Positions 53,075 to 60,790 of a stretch of 64,000 bases of DNA are shown in pieces (the stretch's first letter is position 1; every line of letters begins with the position of its first letter). A program made the translations under genes and the position numbers. A model generated the notes under the pieces. That model was not told the DNA's origin. It saw only the letters and a program-made list of their open reading frames with translations, and did no database searches. This DNA comes from Kitasatospora viridis (lineage in GTDB: Bacteria; Actinomycetota; Actinomycetes; Streptomycetales; Streptomycetaceae), in the NCBI RefSeq assembly GCF_007829815.1, contig NZ_VIWT01000001.1:496001-560000 (forward strand). Reading direction: 5' to 3'.

Positions 53075-55885
53075 ATGGTGGAACTGGCCGACACACTGCG
53101 GCAGCTGATGGTCCAACGCAACCTGACGGTGGAACAGCTCGCCCGCAGGTCGGCCCTGGGACGGACGACGGTGAGCCAGGCGCTGAACGGCGCCAAGCTG
53201 CCCTCCGAGCGGACGGTCATCGTGCTGGCCACGGCCCTGCGCGCCGAGCAGGGGCCGCTGCTGGAGCTACGGAGGCGGGCGGCGGGGCCGGCTCCCGCCG
53301 TCGCGACGCGCGGGGAGTTCGAACGGCGGTACTGCGACTACCTGGTCAAGCGGCACAGCCACCTGGACATCATCGGCCTGGACCTCAGCCACCCGGAACG
53401 CTCCCGCTGGCCGCTCGACACCGCCTACCTGAGCCTCGAACTCGCCTCCCCCGCCGCCCGTTCGCCGCAGGAGACACAGGTCCACCTGGTGCAGCGGGCC
53501 GAACAGGCGCTGGCCGGCAAACAGCGGATCCTGGTGCGCGGCCAGGCCGGGAGCGGGAAGACCACCCTGCTGCAGTGGCTCACGGTCGCCGCAGCTCAGG
53601 ACCAACTCCCTGACGAGCTGTCACGCTTGCGCGGAGTGGTCCCCTTCCTGCTTCCGCTGCGGCGGCTGGTGCGGAGCACGGCGTTCCCGACGGCCGACGA
53701 ACTGTTGCAGAGCATCGGCTGTCCGCTGGCGGGCAGCCAACCCCCGGACTGGGCGGACCGGGTGCTCGCGGACGGGCGCGGCATGCTGCTGCTGGACGGC
53801 CTGGACGAGGTGCCGCAGCGCGACCGCGACCGCACCTTCGAGTGGCTGAGCGACCTGCTCGCCGCGTACCCCGCATGCTTCGTGGCCGTCACCACCCGGC
53901 CGTCCGCGCTGGCCGAGGGCGCCCTGGTCCGGGACCGGTTCGCCGAGCTGACGGTCCGTCCGATGAGCCTGCGCGACGTCGCCGTCTTCGTCGAACGCTG
54001 GCACGACGCCGCCCGGGCCGAGACCGACGATCCCGCCGAGGCGGACCGGCTGACCCAGCTCGAACGCCAACTCGGCGACACCGTAACGGCCCAGCGCGAC
54101 CTCGCCCAGCTCACCACCACTCCCCTGCTCTGCGCGCTGGTCTGCGCCCTGCACCGCGACCGCCGCGGGCACCTGCCCCGAGGACGCAAGGCGCTCTACA
54201 GCGCCGCACTCTCGATGCTGATGATCCGCCGCGACGACGAGCGGGACATCACCGCGCCCGAGGGGATCGTGCTCGACGAGGAGCAGACCACGGAGCTGCT
54301 CCAGCGACTGGCCTACTGGATGATCCGCAACGGCCTGGCCGAGGCCGAACTCCCGGACGCCACGCACGCGGTAGCCGCCGCGCTCCCGGCGATGCCCGAC
54401 GTGAGCACGCAGGGGGATGCCGGACAGGTGCTCACGCACCTCATCGCGCGCAGCGGCCTGCTGCGCCAACCGACCGCTGAGACGGTCGACTTCATCCACC
54501 GGACGTTCCAGGACTTCCTGGGGGCCAAGGCGGCCGTCACCGGGCTCGACTTCGGCGTGCTGAACGAGCATGCGACCGACCCGCAGTGGGAGGACGTGCT
54601 GCGCATGGCCGTGGCCCACGCCCGCCCGGACGAGGCGGCACGAGTGCTGCGGATGCTGATCGAGCGGGGGGACGCGAACGCCGATCACCTCACCCGGCTC
54701 CATCTGCTGGCGGCGGCCTGCCTGGAGCAGGTCAGCGTGCTCGATCCGACCGTCCGCGCAGAGGTCGAGGACCGGCTCCGCGAGCACCTCCCACCGCGCT
54801 CGTCCTACGCCGTCGACCGGTTGTCGGCCTGCGGCCCCCTGGTACTGGACCTGCTCCCGGGCCCGGAGGACCTCACGGACATCGAGCGGTGCTTCGTCGT
54901 CGACACCGCCGCGCGGGCCGGCGGGGAACTGGCCATGCCTTTCCTCAAGCGGTTCCGATCGCTGACGGGCGTCGCACTGTGGAACGCGCTCGGCCGCGCC
55001 TGGGCCTCCCCTCGGATCGACCCCGCCGAGTACGCCCGGGAGATCCTCTCCCACGGCTCGGGCCAGGGCCTGCTCACCGTCAGTGGCCCCGAACACCTCG
55101 CGGCTCTGCCGATGGCCGCCACCTTCTCGCGGATCGAGTTCACCGGCCCCTTCGAGGCGGCCGACCTGATCGCCACGGGCCGACTTCACGACTGCCAGGA
55201 ACTCCGGCTCAGCGGAGGTGACTTCGAGAGCCTGCGGTTCCTCCGGGAGCATCAGCGGATCACCAATCTCGCCCTGCTGGGCTGCGTCGTCCGCGAAGGC
55301 CTCGGCCCCATCGGTGAGCTGCCCTTGGAGCGCCTCATGCTCCAGGGAACGCCAATCGCCAGCCACGAACCGCTGGCCCAACTCCAGGGCCTGCGCCACC
55401 TCACGCTGGACGTACCGCTGCGCTGCGCGACCCTGCGCACGCTCCCGGCACCCGACGACCTGGTGTCACTCACCCTCTGGAAGAAGGCACTTCTCACGAC
55501 CGAGATCACCGGCATCAGCCGGTGGGCCGAGTTGCGGGCGGTGGCCCTCGACTACGACGGCAGTCAACCGCTGGACGAACTCGCCCTGCTCCCGGCCCTC
55601 GACGTCCTGTCGCTGTGGTGCCCCGGTCGCCCCCAACTGCCCCGCCTGCCCTACCTCACCCATCTCCTGGTCGGCGGAGACAGTGACCCGGGTTTCCTGG
55701 AGGAACTGCCGAGCCTCACCCCGCAGCTGCGTCGACTGACCATCAACTACCTGCCTCATCCGCCACAGCTGGACCTCGCCCCACTGCGCCTCCTCCCCGC
55801 CCTGGAAAGCGTGACCGTCTACGGCCCCACCACACTGCTGAACACCGACCAGTTCCCCCCTGGCACCGTCATCCACTACTGGTAG
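53075..55885 (+). CDS. XRE-NACHT-repeat protein (bacterial NLR-like, candidate anti-phage)
   Basis: 936 residues. Domain order: XRE helix-turn-helix (1-65), conserved NACHT-leading segment (RYCDYLVKRHSHLDIIGLDL, about 88-108), NACHT STAND NTPase with Walker A GQAGSGKTT (156-164) and Walker B MLLLDGLDEVP (Asp241), winged/helical region, and a C-terminal ~300 residues of degenerate leucine-rich-like repeats (LGPIGELPLERLMLQGTPI, LDELALLPALDVLSLW). ATG 53075 is chosen over 53066 because it aligns with the start of the paralogous small XRE protein. Bacterial NACHT proteins of this shape (bNACHT) protect against phage in other bacteria; here the HTH replaces the usual effector, which suggests transcription control or a partner effector. 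Confidence 0.85.
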   Translation: MVELADTLRQLMVQRNLTVEQLARRSALGRTTVSQALNGAKLPSERTVIVLATALRAEQGPLLELRRRAAGPAPAVATRGEFERRYCDYLVKRHSHLDIIGLDLSHPERSRWPLDTAYLSLELASPAARSPQETQVHLVQRAEQALAGKQRILVRGQAGSGKTTLLQWLTVAAAQDQLPDELSRLRGVVPFLLPLRRLVRSTAFPTADELLQSIGCPLAGSQPPDWADRVLADGRGMLLLDGLDEVPQRDRDRTFEWLSDLLAAYPACFVAVTTRPSALAEGALVRDRFAELTVRPMSLRDVAVFVERWHDAARAETDDPAEADRLTQLERQLGDTVTAQRDLAQLTTTPLLCALVCALHRDRRGHLPRGRKALYSAALSMLMIRRDDERDITAPEGIVLDEEQTTELLQRLAYWMIRNGLAEAELPDATHAVAAALPAMPDVSTQGDAGQVLTHLIARSGLLRQPTAETVDFIHRTFQDFLGAKAAVTGLDFGVLNEHATDPQWEDVLRMAVAHARPDEAARVLRMLIERGDANADHLTRLHLLAAACLEQVSVLDPTVRAEVEDRLREHLPPRSSYAVDRLSACGPLVLDLLPGPEDLTDIERCFVVDTAARAGGELAMPFLKRFRSLTGVALWNALGRAWASPRIDPAEYAREILSHGSGQGLLTVSGPEHLAALPMAATFSRIEFTGPFEAADLIATGRLHDCQELRLSGGDFESLRFLREHQRITNLALLGCVVREGLGPIGELPLERLMLQGTPIASHEPLAQLQGLRHLTLDVPLRCATLRTLPAPDDLVSLTLWKKALLTTEITGISRWAELRAVALDYDGSQPLDELALLPALDVLSLWCPGRPQLPRLPYLTHLLVGGDSDPGFLEELPSLTPQLRRLTINYLPHPPQLDLAPLRLLPALESVTVYGPTTLLNTDQFPPGTVIHYW

Positions 55886-56354
55886 CGGTCGGCGAGGCCT
55901 TCGGCGACACGTTCGACGGCATGCACATGATGTCCAGCGGCAGCACCAACCGCGACTCCCGGTACGGCAGTGCGACCGCCCACCCGTCAACCTCCATGAC
56001 CAGCCGGGCAGTTCGCAAGCGCCGCGCGGCTGGGTCGTCGGAGGCGAGCGGGCCCGGGCGGGCGAGGCGGTCGAAGAGCCGCAGTTCGTCGGGGTCGTCG
56101 AGGAGCAGTTGGGCGGCCGTGGCGGTCGGCCTGGCGTCGTACACGATCACGAAGCCCGGGCCGCGCCGGTAGTAGAGCAGCCCGAAGCGGTGGAGTTCGT
56201 GCCAGCGGGGTGCTTGGTCGGGCGCCGGCGGTGCGAGGTGGCACAGCAGCTCGGGGTCGGGGGCGAGGCCGAGGGCCTCCAGCTGCCAGTCCACCCGCTC
56301 GCCCCGGGCCGTGCGGTCCCGCAGGTCGGCGACGAAGCCCAGTGCGTCTAACAT
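55869..56354 (-). CDS. DUF5825-like protein, partner of radical SAM RiPP methyltransferase
   Basis: 161 residues. Begins 4 bases after the radical SAM stop, with GGGGAGG upstream, so it is translated from the same message. Sequence features: LGFVADLRDRTARGERVDWQ, WHELHRFGLLYYRRGPGF and a C-terminal LVMEVDGWAVALPYRESRLV. It fits my recollection of DUF5825 proteins, which sit next to this radical SAM class in actinobacteria; function unknown, perhaps precursor recognition. The 3' end overlaps the NACHT gene by 17 bases. Confidence 0.7.
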   Translation of the reverse strand: MLDALGFVADLRDRTARGERVDWQLEALGLAPDPELLCHLAPPAPDQAPRWHELHRFGLLYYRRGPGFVIVYDARPTATAAQLLLDDPDELRLFDRLARPGPLASDDPAARRLRTARLVMEVDGWAVALPYRESRLVLPLDIMCMPSNVSPKASPTATSSG

Positions 56355-56358
56355 CGGA

Positions 56359-58191
56359 TCAGGCCTCCCCGCTCTTGATGCTGGTGCACCGGGTGGCGAG
56401 CGCGACCACCCGGCCGCCCTCGCGGAACACCAGGCCCTGCCGCTGCCAGTCCGCCACCAGTGCTTCGAGGTCCGCGGCGGCGATGCCCAGTTCGGCCGCC
56501 ACCGCCTCGACTCGCCGTGGCTTGAGCAGCGCCGTGTAGGCCGCCGCCTCGCACCCGGCGGCCAGTCGGACCTCCCGCTGCGGCCAGCCGGTCCGGCGGT
56601 CGGCGAGGGTGAGCGAGCCGTCCTCGTCCGGCGCGAGGGTCAGGCTGCTCTGCGGGTAGGCCGCGCGCCACTGCCGGACGGCCGCCCTGACCTCGGCGGC
56701 CTTGTCGGCGCCGATCCCGCGCTCGTCGGTGACGAACTGGTAGGCGATCTCCTGGAGTTCGTCCGGCGGCAGGTCGTAGAGGTGCTCGTAGTGCGCCGCC
56801 GGGCGGCGCAGTCCGAAGCCCAGCTCCGGCCGCTCGAAGTACGGGCTGAACCGTTCCAGGATGATCCGCACGCTGCCGGCCGGCGGCTGGAGGTGGGCCA
56901 GGGCGGGGAACTGGGCCAGCACTTCGTCGTAGTCCTCGTCGGATTCGCCGGGGAATCCGTAGAGGTAGTTCCAGTCGACCGTGATGTCGTTCTCCTCGCA
57001 GTCGCGCAGCAGCACCACGTTCTGGGTGGCGTGGACCCCCTTCTCCATGATCTTCAGCACCCTGGAGCTGAGGTTCTCGATGCCCGGCTGCACCTGGACC
57101 AGTCCGGCCCGGCGCAGCAGCCGGACGTCGGCCTCCCGCAGGTTGGACTTGATCTCGTAGTAGAAGTGCAGGTCCCAGTCCTCGGCGGCGAGTTGGGGCA
57201 GCAGCGACTTGAGGTAGGCCATGTCGAGGATGTTGTCGACCGCGACGACGTCGAGCAGGCGGTAGCGCTCGATCATCTCGCGCAGGTGGGCGAGCACTTG
57301 CTCGGCCGGCCTGGAGCGGAACCCGATGGTGAGCTGGTTCAGCCCGCAGAAGGTGCAGGTGTGCTTCTCGCCCCACCAGCAGCCGCGGGCCGCCTCGTAG
57401 AGCAGCTTCGGCTGGATGAACGGGCGCACCGCGCTGGCGTTGACGGCCTCGAACCAGGCGCGGTAGTCGGGGCACGGGGCGGACTCCATCCGGACCGCGC
57501 CCGCCGGCTTGTTGACCACGGTCGAGCCGTCCTCCGCCCGCCAGGACAGCCCCGCGACCTCCGAGACCTCCCGGTAGCCGTCCAGGTGGTCGACGAACTC
57601 CACGAACGAGTCCTCGGCCTCGCCACTGATCACGTAGTCGACGTAGTCGAAGTTGCGGTGGATCGCGGCGCCCATCGAGCCGGCGCAGTTGCCGCCGCCC
57701 ATCAGCGTGCGGACCTCGGGGCGCAGTTGCTTGATCCGGCGGGCCAGTGCGAGGGAGGCGATGTTCTGCTGGAAGGTGGAGCTGAAGCCGACCACGTCGG
57801 GGTCGGACGCGAGGATCCGGCGGGCCGTCAGCTCGACGAACCGCTCGGCGTGCTGGGCCATCTCGAAGGAACGTCCCGGCGGGACCCCGACCCGCTCCAG
57901 GTGAGCGGTGAACTCCGCGCGGTGCCAGTCGGGTTGGTCGTAGAGCGCCGAGGTGAAGACCCAGTCGCCCATGCCGTACCAGACGCCGAGGTTGGCCACG
58001 TAGCCGTAGTCGGCCGGTGTGAGGTCTCCGCCGGAGGCGTCGAGCAGGTAGTCGGCCCAGTCCAGGTTGGCGTAGAACTCCTGTACTTCTGGCGGACGTT
58101 GGCAGCCGGCCGCGGCCGCGCTGAGGATGCCCAGCGGCAGCGAGGGGGTCTCCAGCAGGTTCCACGGCGCCGAAACGAGCGCGATGCGCAC
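56359..58191 (-). CDS. RiPP maturation radical SAM C-methyltransferase (B12-binding)
   Basis: 610 residues. N-terminal cobalamin-binding-like domain (VRIALVSAPWNLLETPSLP, later VVGFSSTFQQNIASL and MGGGNCAGSMG), radical SAM domain with [4Fe-4S] ligands Cys271, Cys279 and Cys282 in the CX7CX2C pattern CWWGEKHTCTFCGLN, and a C-terminal accessory domain. That spacing is diagnostic for the 'RiPP maturation radical SAM 1' family. GTG 58191 has AAAGGA at 6-base spacing and gives the family-typical start; ATG 58206 is possible. It would C-methylate a peptide residue in the cluster product. Confidence 0.88.
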   Translation of the reverse strand: MRIALVSAPWNLLETPSLPLGILSAAAAGCQRPPEVQEFYANLDWADYLLDASGGDLTPADYGYVANLGVWYGMGDWVFTSALYDQPDWHRAEFTAHLERVGVPPGRSFEMAQHAERFVELTARRILASDPDVVGFSSTFQQNIASLALARRIKQLRPEVRTLMGGGNCAGSMGAAIHRNFDYVDYVISGEAEDSFVEFVDHLDGYREVSEVAGLSWRAEDGSTVVNKPAGAVRMESAPCPDYRAWFEAVNASAVRPFIQPKLLYEAARGCWWGEKHTCTFCGLNQLTIGFRSRPAEQVLAHLREMIERYRLLDVVAVDNILDMAYLKSLLPQLAAEDWDLHFYYEIKSNLREADVRLLRRAGLVQVQPGIENLSSRVLKIMEKGVHATQNVVLLRDCEENDITVDWNYLYGFPGESDEDYDEVLAQFPALAHLQPPAGSVRIILERFSPYFERPELGFGLRRPAAHYEHLYDLPPDELQEIAYQFVTDERGIGADKAAEVRAAVRQWRAAYPQSSLTLAPDEDGSLTLADRRTGWPQREVRLAAGCEAAAYTALLKPRRVEAVAAELGIAAADLEALVADWQRQGLVFREGGRVVALATRCTSIKSGEA

Positions 58192-58264
58192 CAGGGGTCC
58201 TTTCATCGGTTGCCCCGGCCTCGCGGTGCGGGGATCGCGGTACGGGAGGGCCGGCGGCGGCCGC

Positions 58265-59263
58265 TCAGCGGGGAACGGCCTCCAGCAGGCGCAGGCCCGC
58301 CGAGCCGGACCAGGTCCGGGAGACCTCGAAGCCGGCGGCCTCAAGGAGTGCGCCGTACTCGCCGACGGTGCGGTCCCGGCCGCCGAACAGCACCAGCATG
58401 ATCATGTCGCGCATCGCGGCGGCGACCGGGTCGACGCTGTCGGCGGCGTGCTCGATGACCAGCAGCCGTCCCCGACCGGCCATCGCGGCACGGCAGTTGC
58501 GCAGGATCCGGTCCGCCGCGGGATCACCCCAGTTGTGCAGCACGGACTTGAGCAGGTACAGGTCGGCGCCCGGCGGGACCTGCTCCAGGAAGTCGCCGGA
58601 GACGAACGAGCAGCGATCCGCGACACCGAGTTCCGCCAGTGCCCGGCGGGTGTTCCCGATCACCGAGGGCTGCTCGAAGACCACGAACCCGGCCCCCGGG
58701 AGCCGTTCGGCCAGGCCGGCCGTGACCGTGCCCTCACCAGCTCCCAGGTCGGCGATGATCCCGGTCTCCGGAAAGGGGTAGAGGGCGGTCAGTTCGTCCA
58801 GGATCCGGCCGGTGTTCCAGTTCATCGTCCTGGTGAACGCGGCGGCCGTCTCCGGTTCTTTCGCGAGGTGGTCCCAGAGGCTGCCACCGTGGTGGTCGAA
58901 TGCCGATCCGCCGGTGCGCAGCGTGTGGTCCAGGTCGGCCCAGACGTCGTAATAGATCTTTCCCGCCATCAGCGCGTGCCCGTGCAGACCACCGGTCCCG
59001 CTGCGGAGGTGACGCATCATCGGGGTGGCCTTGAATTCCCCGGCCCCCACCGCTTCGACGAGTCCGATCCGCTGCAGGGCGTAGAGGAATCGCGGCAATT
59101 CGGCAAGGCGGATTCCGCTGGCCGCGCTCAACCGGGGCACGGCGACGACCTCCTCCCCGAGCAGGTCGGGGATGCCGAAGCGCACCGCGGCGGCGATCAA
59201 CTGGGTGGTGATGTGCCCGTCCAGCAGCTGAGCCAGGTGCTCGCCGTCGGATCTGGGGTCCAT
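58265..59263 (-). CDS. SAM-dependent methyltransferase (COMT-like O/N-methyltransferase)
   Basis: 332 residues. N-terminal dimerisation domain (HITTQLIAAAVRFGIPDLL) and a class I methyltransferase fold with SAM motif DLGAGEGTV, VFEQPSVI and the family HNWGD. Such enzymes methylate phenolic hydroxyls or amines, for example in antibiotic clusters. ATG 59263, with GAGGA upstream at long spacing. Between the radical SAM and P450 genes on the same strand; plausible substrate is the Tyr of the candidate peptide. Confidence 0.88.
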   Translation of the reverse strand: MDPRSDGEHLAQLLDGHITTQLIAAAVRFGIPDLLGEEVVAVPRLSAASGIRLAELPRFLYALQRIGLVEAVGAGEFKATPMMRHLRSGTGGLHGHALMAGKIYYDVWADLDHTLRTGGSAFDHHGGSLWDHLAKEPETAAAFTRTMNWNTGRILDELTALYPFPETGIIADLGAGEGTVTAGLAERLPGAGFVVFEQPSVIGNTRRALAELGVADRCSFVSGDFLEQVPPGADLYLLKSVLHNWGDPAADRILRNCRAAMAGRGRLLVIEHAADSVDPVAAAMRDMIMLVLFGGRDRTVGEYGALLEAAGFEVSRTWSGSAGLRLLEAVPR

Positions 59264-59277
59264 GGGATGGGTCCTCG

Positions 59278-60426
59278 TCAGCAGTCGACCGGGATGGCCT
59301 CGAAGGCCCGGCTGGTGGAGATCGGCCTGCGCACCGGCTCGCCGACCAGCGCGAGGCCGGGCGCCTCGTCGAGCAGGGCCCGGAAGGCGGCCCGGAACAT
59401 CAGCTGGGTGAGCGGGGCGCCGAGGCAGACGTGCGCACCCCAGCCGAGGCCGAAGTGCGGGTTGTGCTCCCTGGTCAGCACGACCTCCTCCGGGTCGGCG
59501 AACTGCTCGGGGTCGTGGTTGGCCGAGCCCGCGAGCGCAAGCACGCCCTGGCCCTGCCGGATCGTGCGGCCGCCGAGCTCGGTGTCGGCGGTGCAGGTCC
59601 GGGCCAGCACCTGGACGGGCGGGTCGTAGCGGAGCAGTTCGTCGGTGGCCCGGTCCCAGCCGGCCGGCCCGAGCGCGCGCAGTTCCTTGAGCCCGCCGGG
59701 TCGGCGCAGCAGCGCGGCCAGCCCGTTGCCGAGCGCGGCGGTGCCGGTCCCGTAGGTGGAGAAGACCACGAAGTAGACGGTGGCGCGCTCCGCCTTGGCG
59801 GTGATGCCCAGCGCGCCGCCGCCCTGCTGGAGGTGGGTGAGGATGCCGGGGGCGCCACCGGCGCTCCACCGGTCGATCAGCTCGGCGATCCGGGCCCGGC
59901 TGCGGGCCGCCCGGGCCGCGACGGCCTCGCGCTCGGCGGGGTCGACCACCTGCGAGTCCATCGCGCGCTGGTGCGCGGTCGTGTACTCCTCGAAGACCCC
60001 GCCGTCGGGCACCGGCACCGCCACCAGCCGACTGACCGCGGCCAGGCAGAACGGCGTGACGAAGTCCCGGACCAGGTCGAACGGCCCGCCGGCCCGCGCG
60101 GCGCGCAGCAGCTGCGCACCGGCCCGCACCAGGTCCGCCTCGAACTCGGGGCTCTGCGCGGCGCGCAGCCCGGAGCGGATCAGGCTGCGGTAGGGCAGGC
60201 TCTGCGGCGGGTCGAGCGCCTGGATGCCCGTCAGGTTCGGCGGCGACCGGAAGGCCGCGGTGTCCCGGAGCACGGCCTGGCAGTCGGCGTACGTCGACAC
60301 CAGCCAAGAGTCCAGCGGCTCGAACCAGTGCGGGCCGTCCTGCGCGCGCAGCCGACGATAGGTCGGATAGGGATCCGCGATGAACTCCGCGGAGCGCGGG
60401 TCGAACAGATCGTCGGAGGCTGCCAC
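59278..60426 (-). CDS. Cytochrome P450, candidate peptide-crosslinking enzyme
   Basis: 382 residues, soluble. The haem loop GLGWGAHVCLG has Cys334 and the K-helix motif is ELLR in TDELLRYDPP. The I-helix reads FSTYGTGTAAL: the usual acid before the Thr is Gly, an atypical feature also seen in P450s that make crosslinks rather than hydroxylations. GTG 60426 follows AGGAG. It lies 140 bases downstream of the 8-codon precursor gene, the arrangement of biarylitide (bytA/bytO) clusters. Confidence 0.88.
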   Translation of the reverse strand: MAASDDLFDPRSAEFIADPYPTYRRLRAQDGPHWFEPLDSWLVSTYADCQAVLRDTAAFRSPPNLTGIQALDPPQSLPYRSLIRSGLRAAQSPEFEADLVRAGAQLLRAARAGGPFDLVRDFVTPFCLAAVSRLVAVPVPDGGVFEEYTTAHQRAMDSQVVDPAEREAVAARAARSRARIAELIDRWSAGGAPGILTHLQQGGGALGITAKAERATVYFVVFSTYGTGTAALGNGLAALLRRPGGLKELRALGPAGWDRATDELLRYDPPVQVLARTCTADTELGGRTIRQGQGVLALAGSANHDPEQFADPEEVVLTREHNPHFGLGWGAHVCLGAPLTQLMFRAAFRALLDEAPGLALVGEPVRRPISTSRAFEAIPVDC

Positions 60427-60441
60427 TGCGGGACGACTCCT

Positions 60442-60567
60442 TCATTCGGCATCGGAGCACGACAGCGAAGAACGAATGCGATGCGTCAGCGAACAACGGG
60501 AAAGCGGAGAAAGGCGCGGTCGCACCGGGAGAAGAATGAGCGGCGCGGCCGCGCCCTCGGAATCCAT
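60442..60567 (-). CDS. Possible 41-aa peptide coupled to the mini-ORF
   Basis: ATG 60567 overlaps the TAA of the 8-codon gene (TAATG) and runs to TGA 15 bases before the P450 start. The start is coupled, but codon third positions are T-rich and composition is unlike the neighbours. Sequence starts MDSEGAAAPLILLPVRPRL. It may be spurious or a second peptide. Confidence 0.25.
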   Translation of the reverse strand: MDSEGAAAPLILLPVRPRLSPLSRCSLTHRIRSSLSCSDAE

Positions 60568-60593
60568 TAGTCGGTCGGCCAGACGTACTGCAT
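60567..60593 (-). CDS. Candidate minimal RiPP precursor, MQYVWPTD
   Basis: An 8-codon reading frame with GGGAAGGGGGG at about 7 bases before the ATG, one of the strongest ribosome-binding sites in the window. It contains Y3-V4-W5, the YxH/YxW-type motif that P450s crosslink in biarylitides, whose known precursor is as short as five residues (MRYYH). Here three residues (PTD) follow the motif. The frame lies directly upstream of the P450, methyltransferase, radical SAM and DUF5825 genes, on the same strand. Too short for automatic annotation. Confidence 0.6.
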   Translation of the reverse strand: MQYVWPTD

Positions 60594-60682
60594 GGGAATC
60601 CCCCCTTCCCGCCGCTCGAAAGGAAAACTTCGTCGACTGTAGGTCCCTCTTCAGCCGTCCGGCAATGGCATGGACAGTGCGG

Positions 60683-60710
60683 ATCCTGTGGCGGCGTCAT
60701 ATTGGGTCAA
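60683..60710 (-). promoter_or_regulatory. Promoter for the candidate RiPP operon
   Basis: On the minus strand TTGACC (60710-60705), 16-base spacer, CAGGAT (60688-60683). The transcript would begin near 60676, leaving a leader of about 80 bases before the mini-ORF. Confidence 0.5.
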
Positions 60711-60790
60711 TTCACAGTGATTTGGCCCGAGTGGGCCGACCTGACGCCGATCGTGCACCATCCCCCCCTTGCCAAATGTCGCGAACGGTC

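Noticed and set aside
56311..58401. 696-codon plus-strand frame across the radical SAM gene
   Set aside because: Complement of the radical SAM gene, whose Cys motif and SAM domain are unmistakable.
60651..60761. 36-codon minus-strand frame (MVHDRRQVG...) upstream of the mini-ORF
   Set aside because: The purine-rich tract abuts the ATG with no spacing, and the likely operon promoter lies inside the frame.
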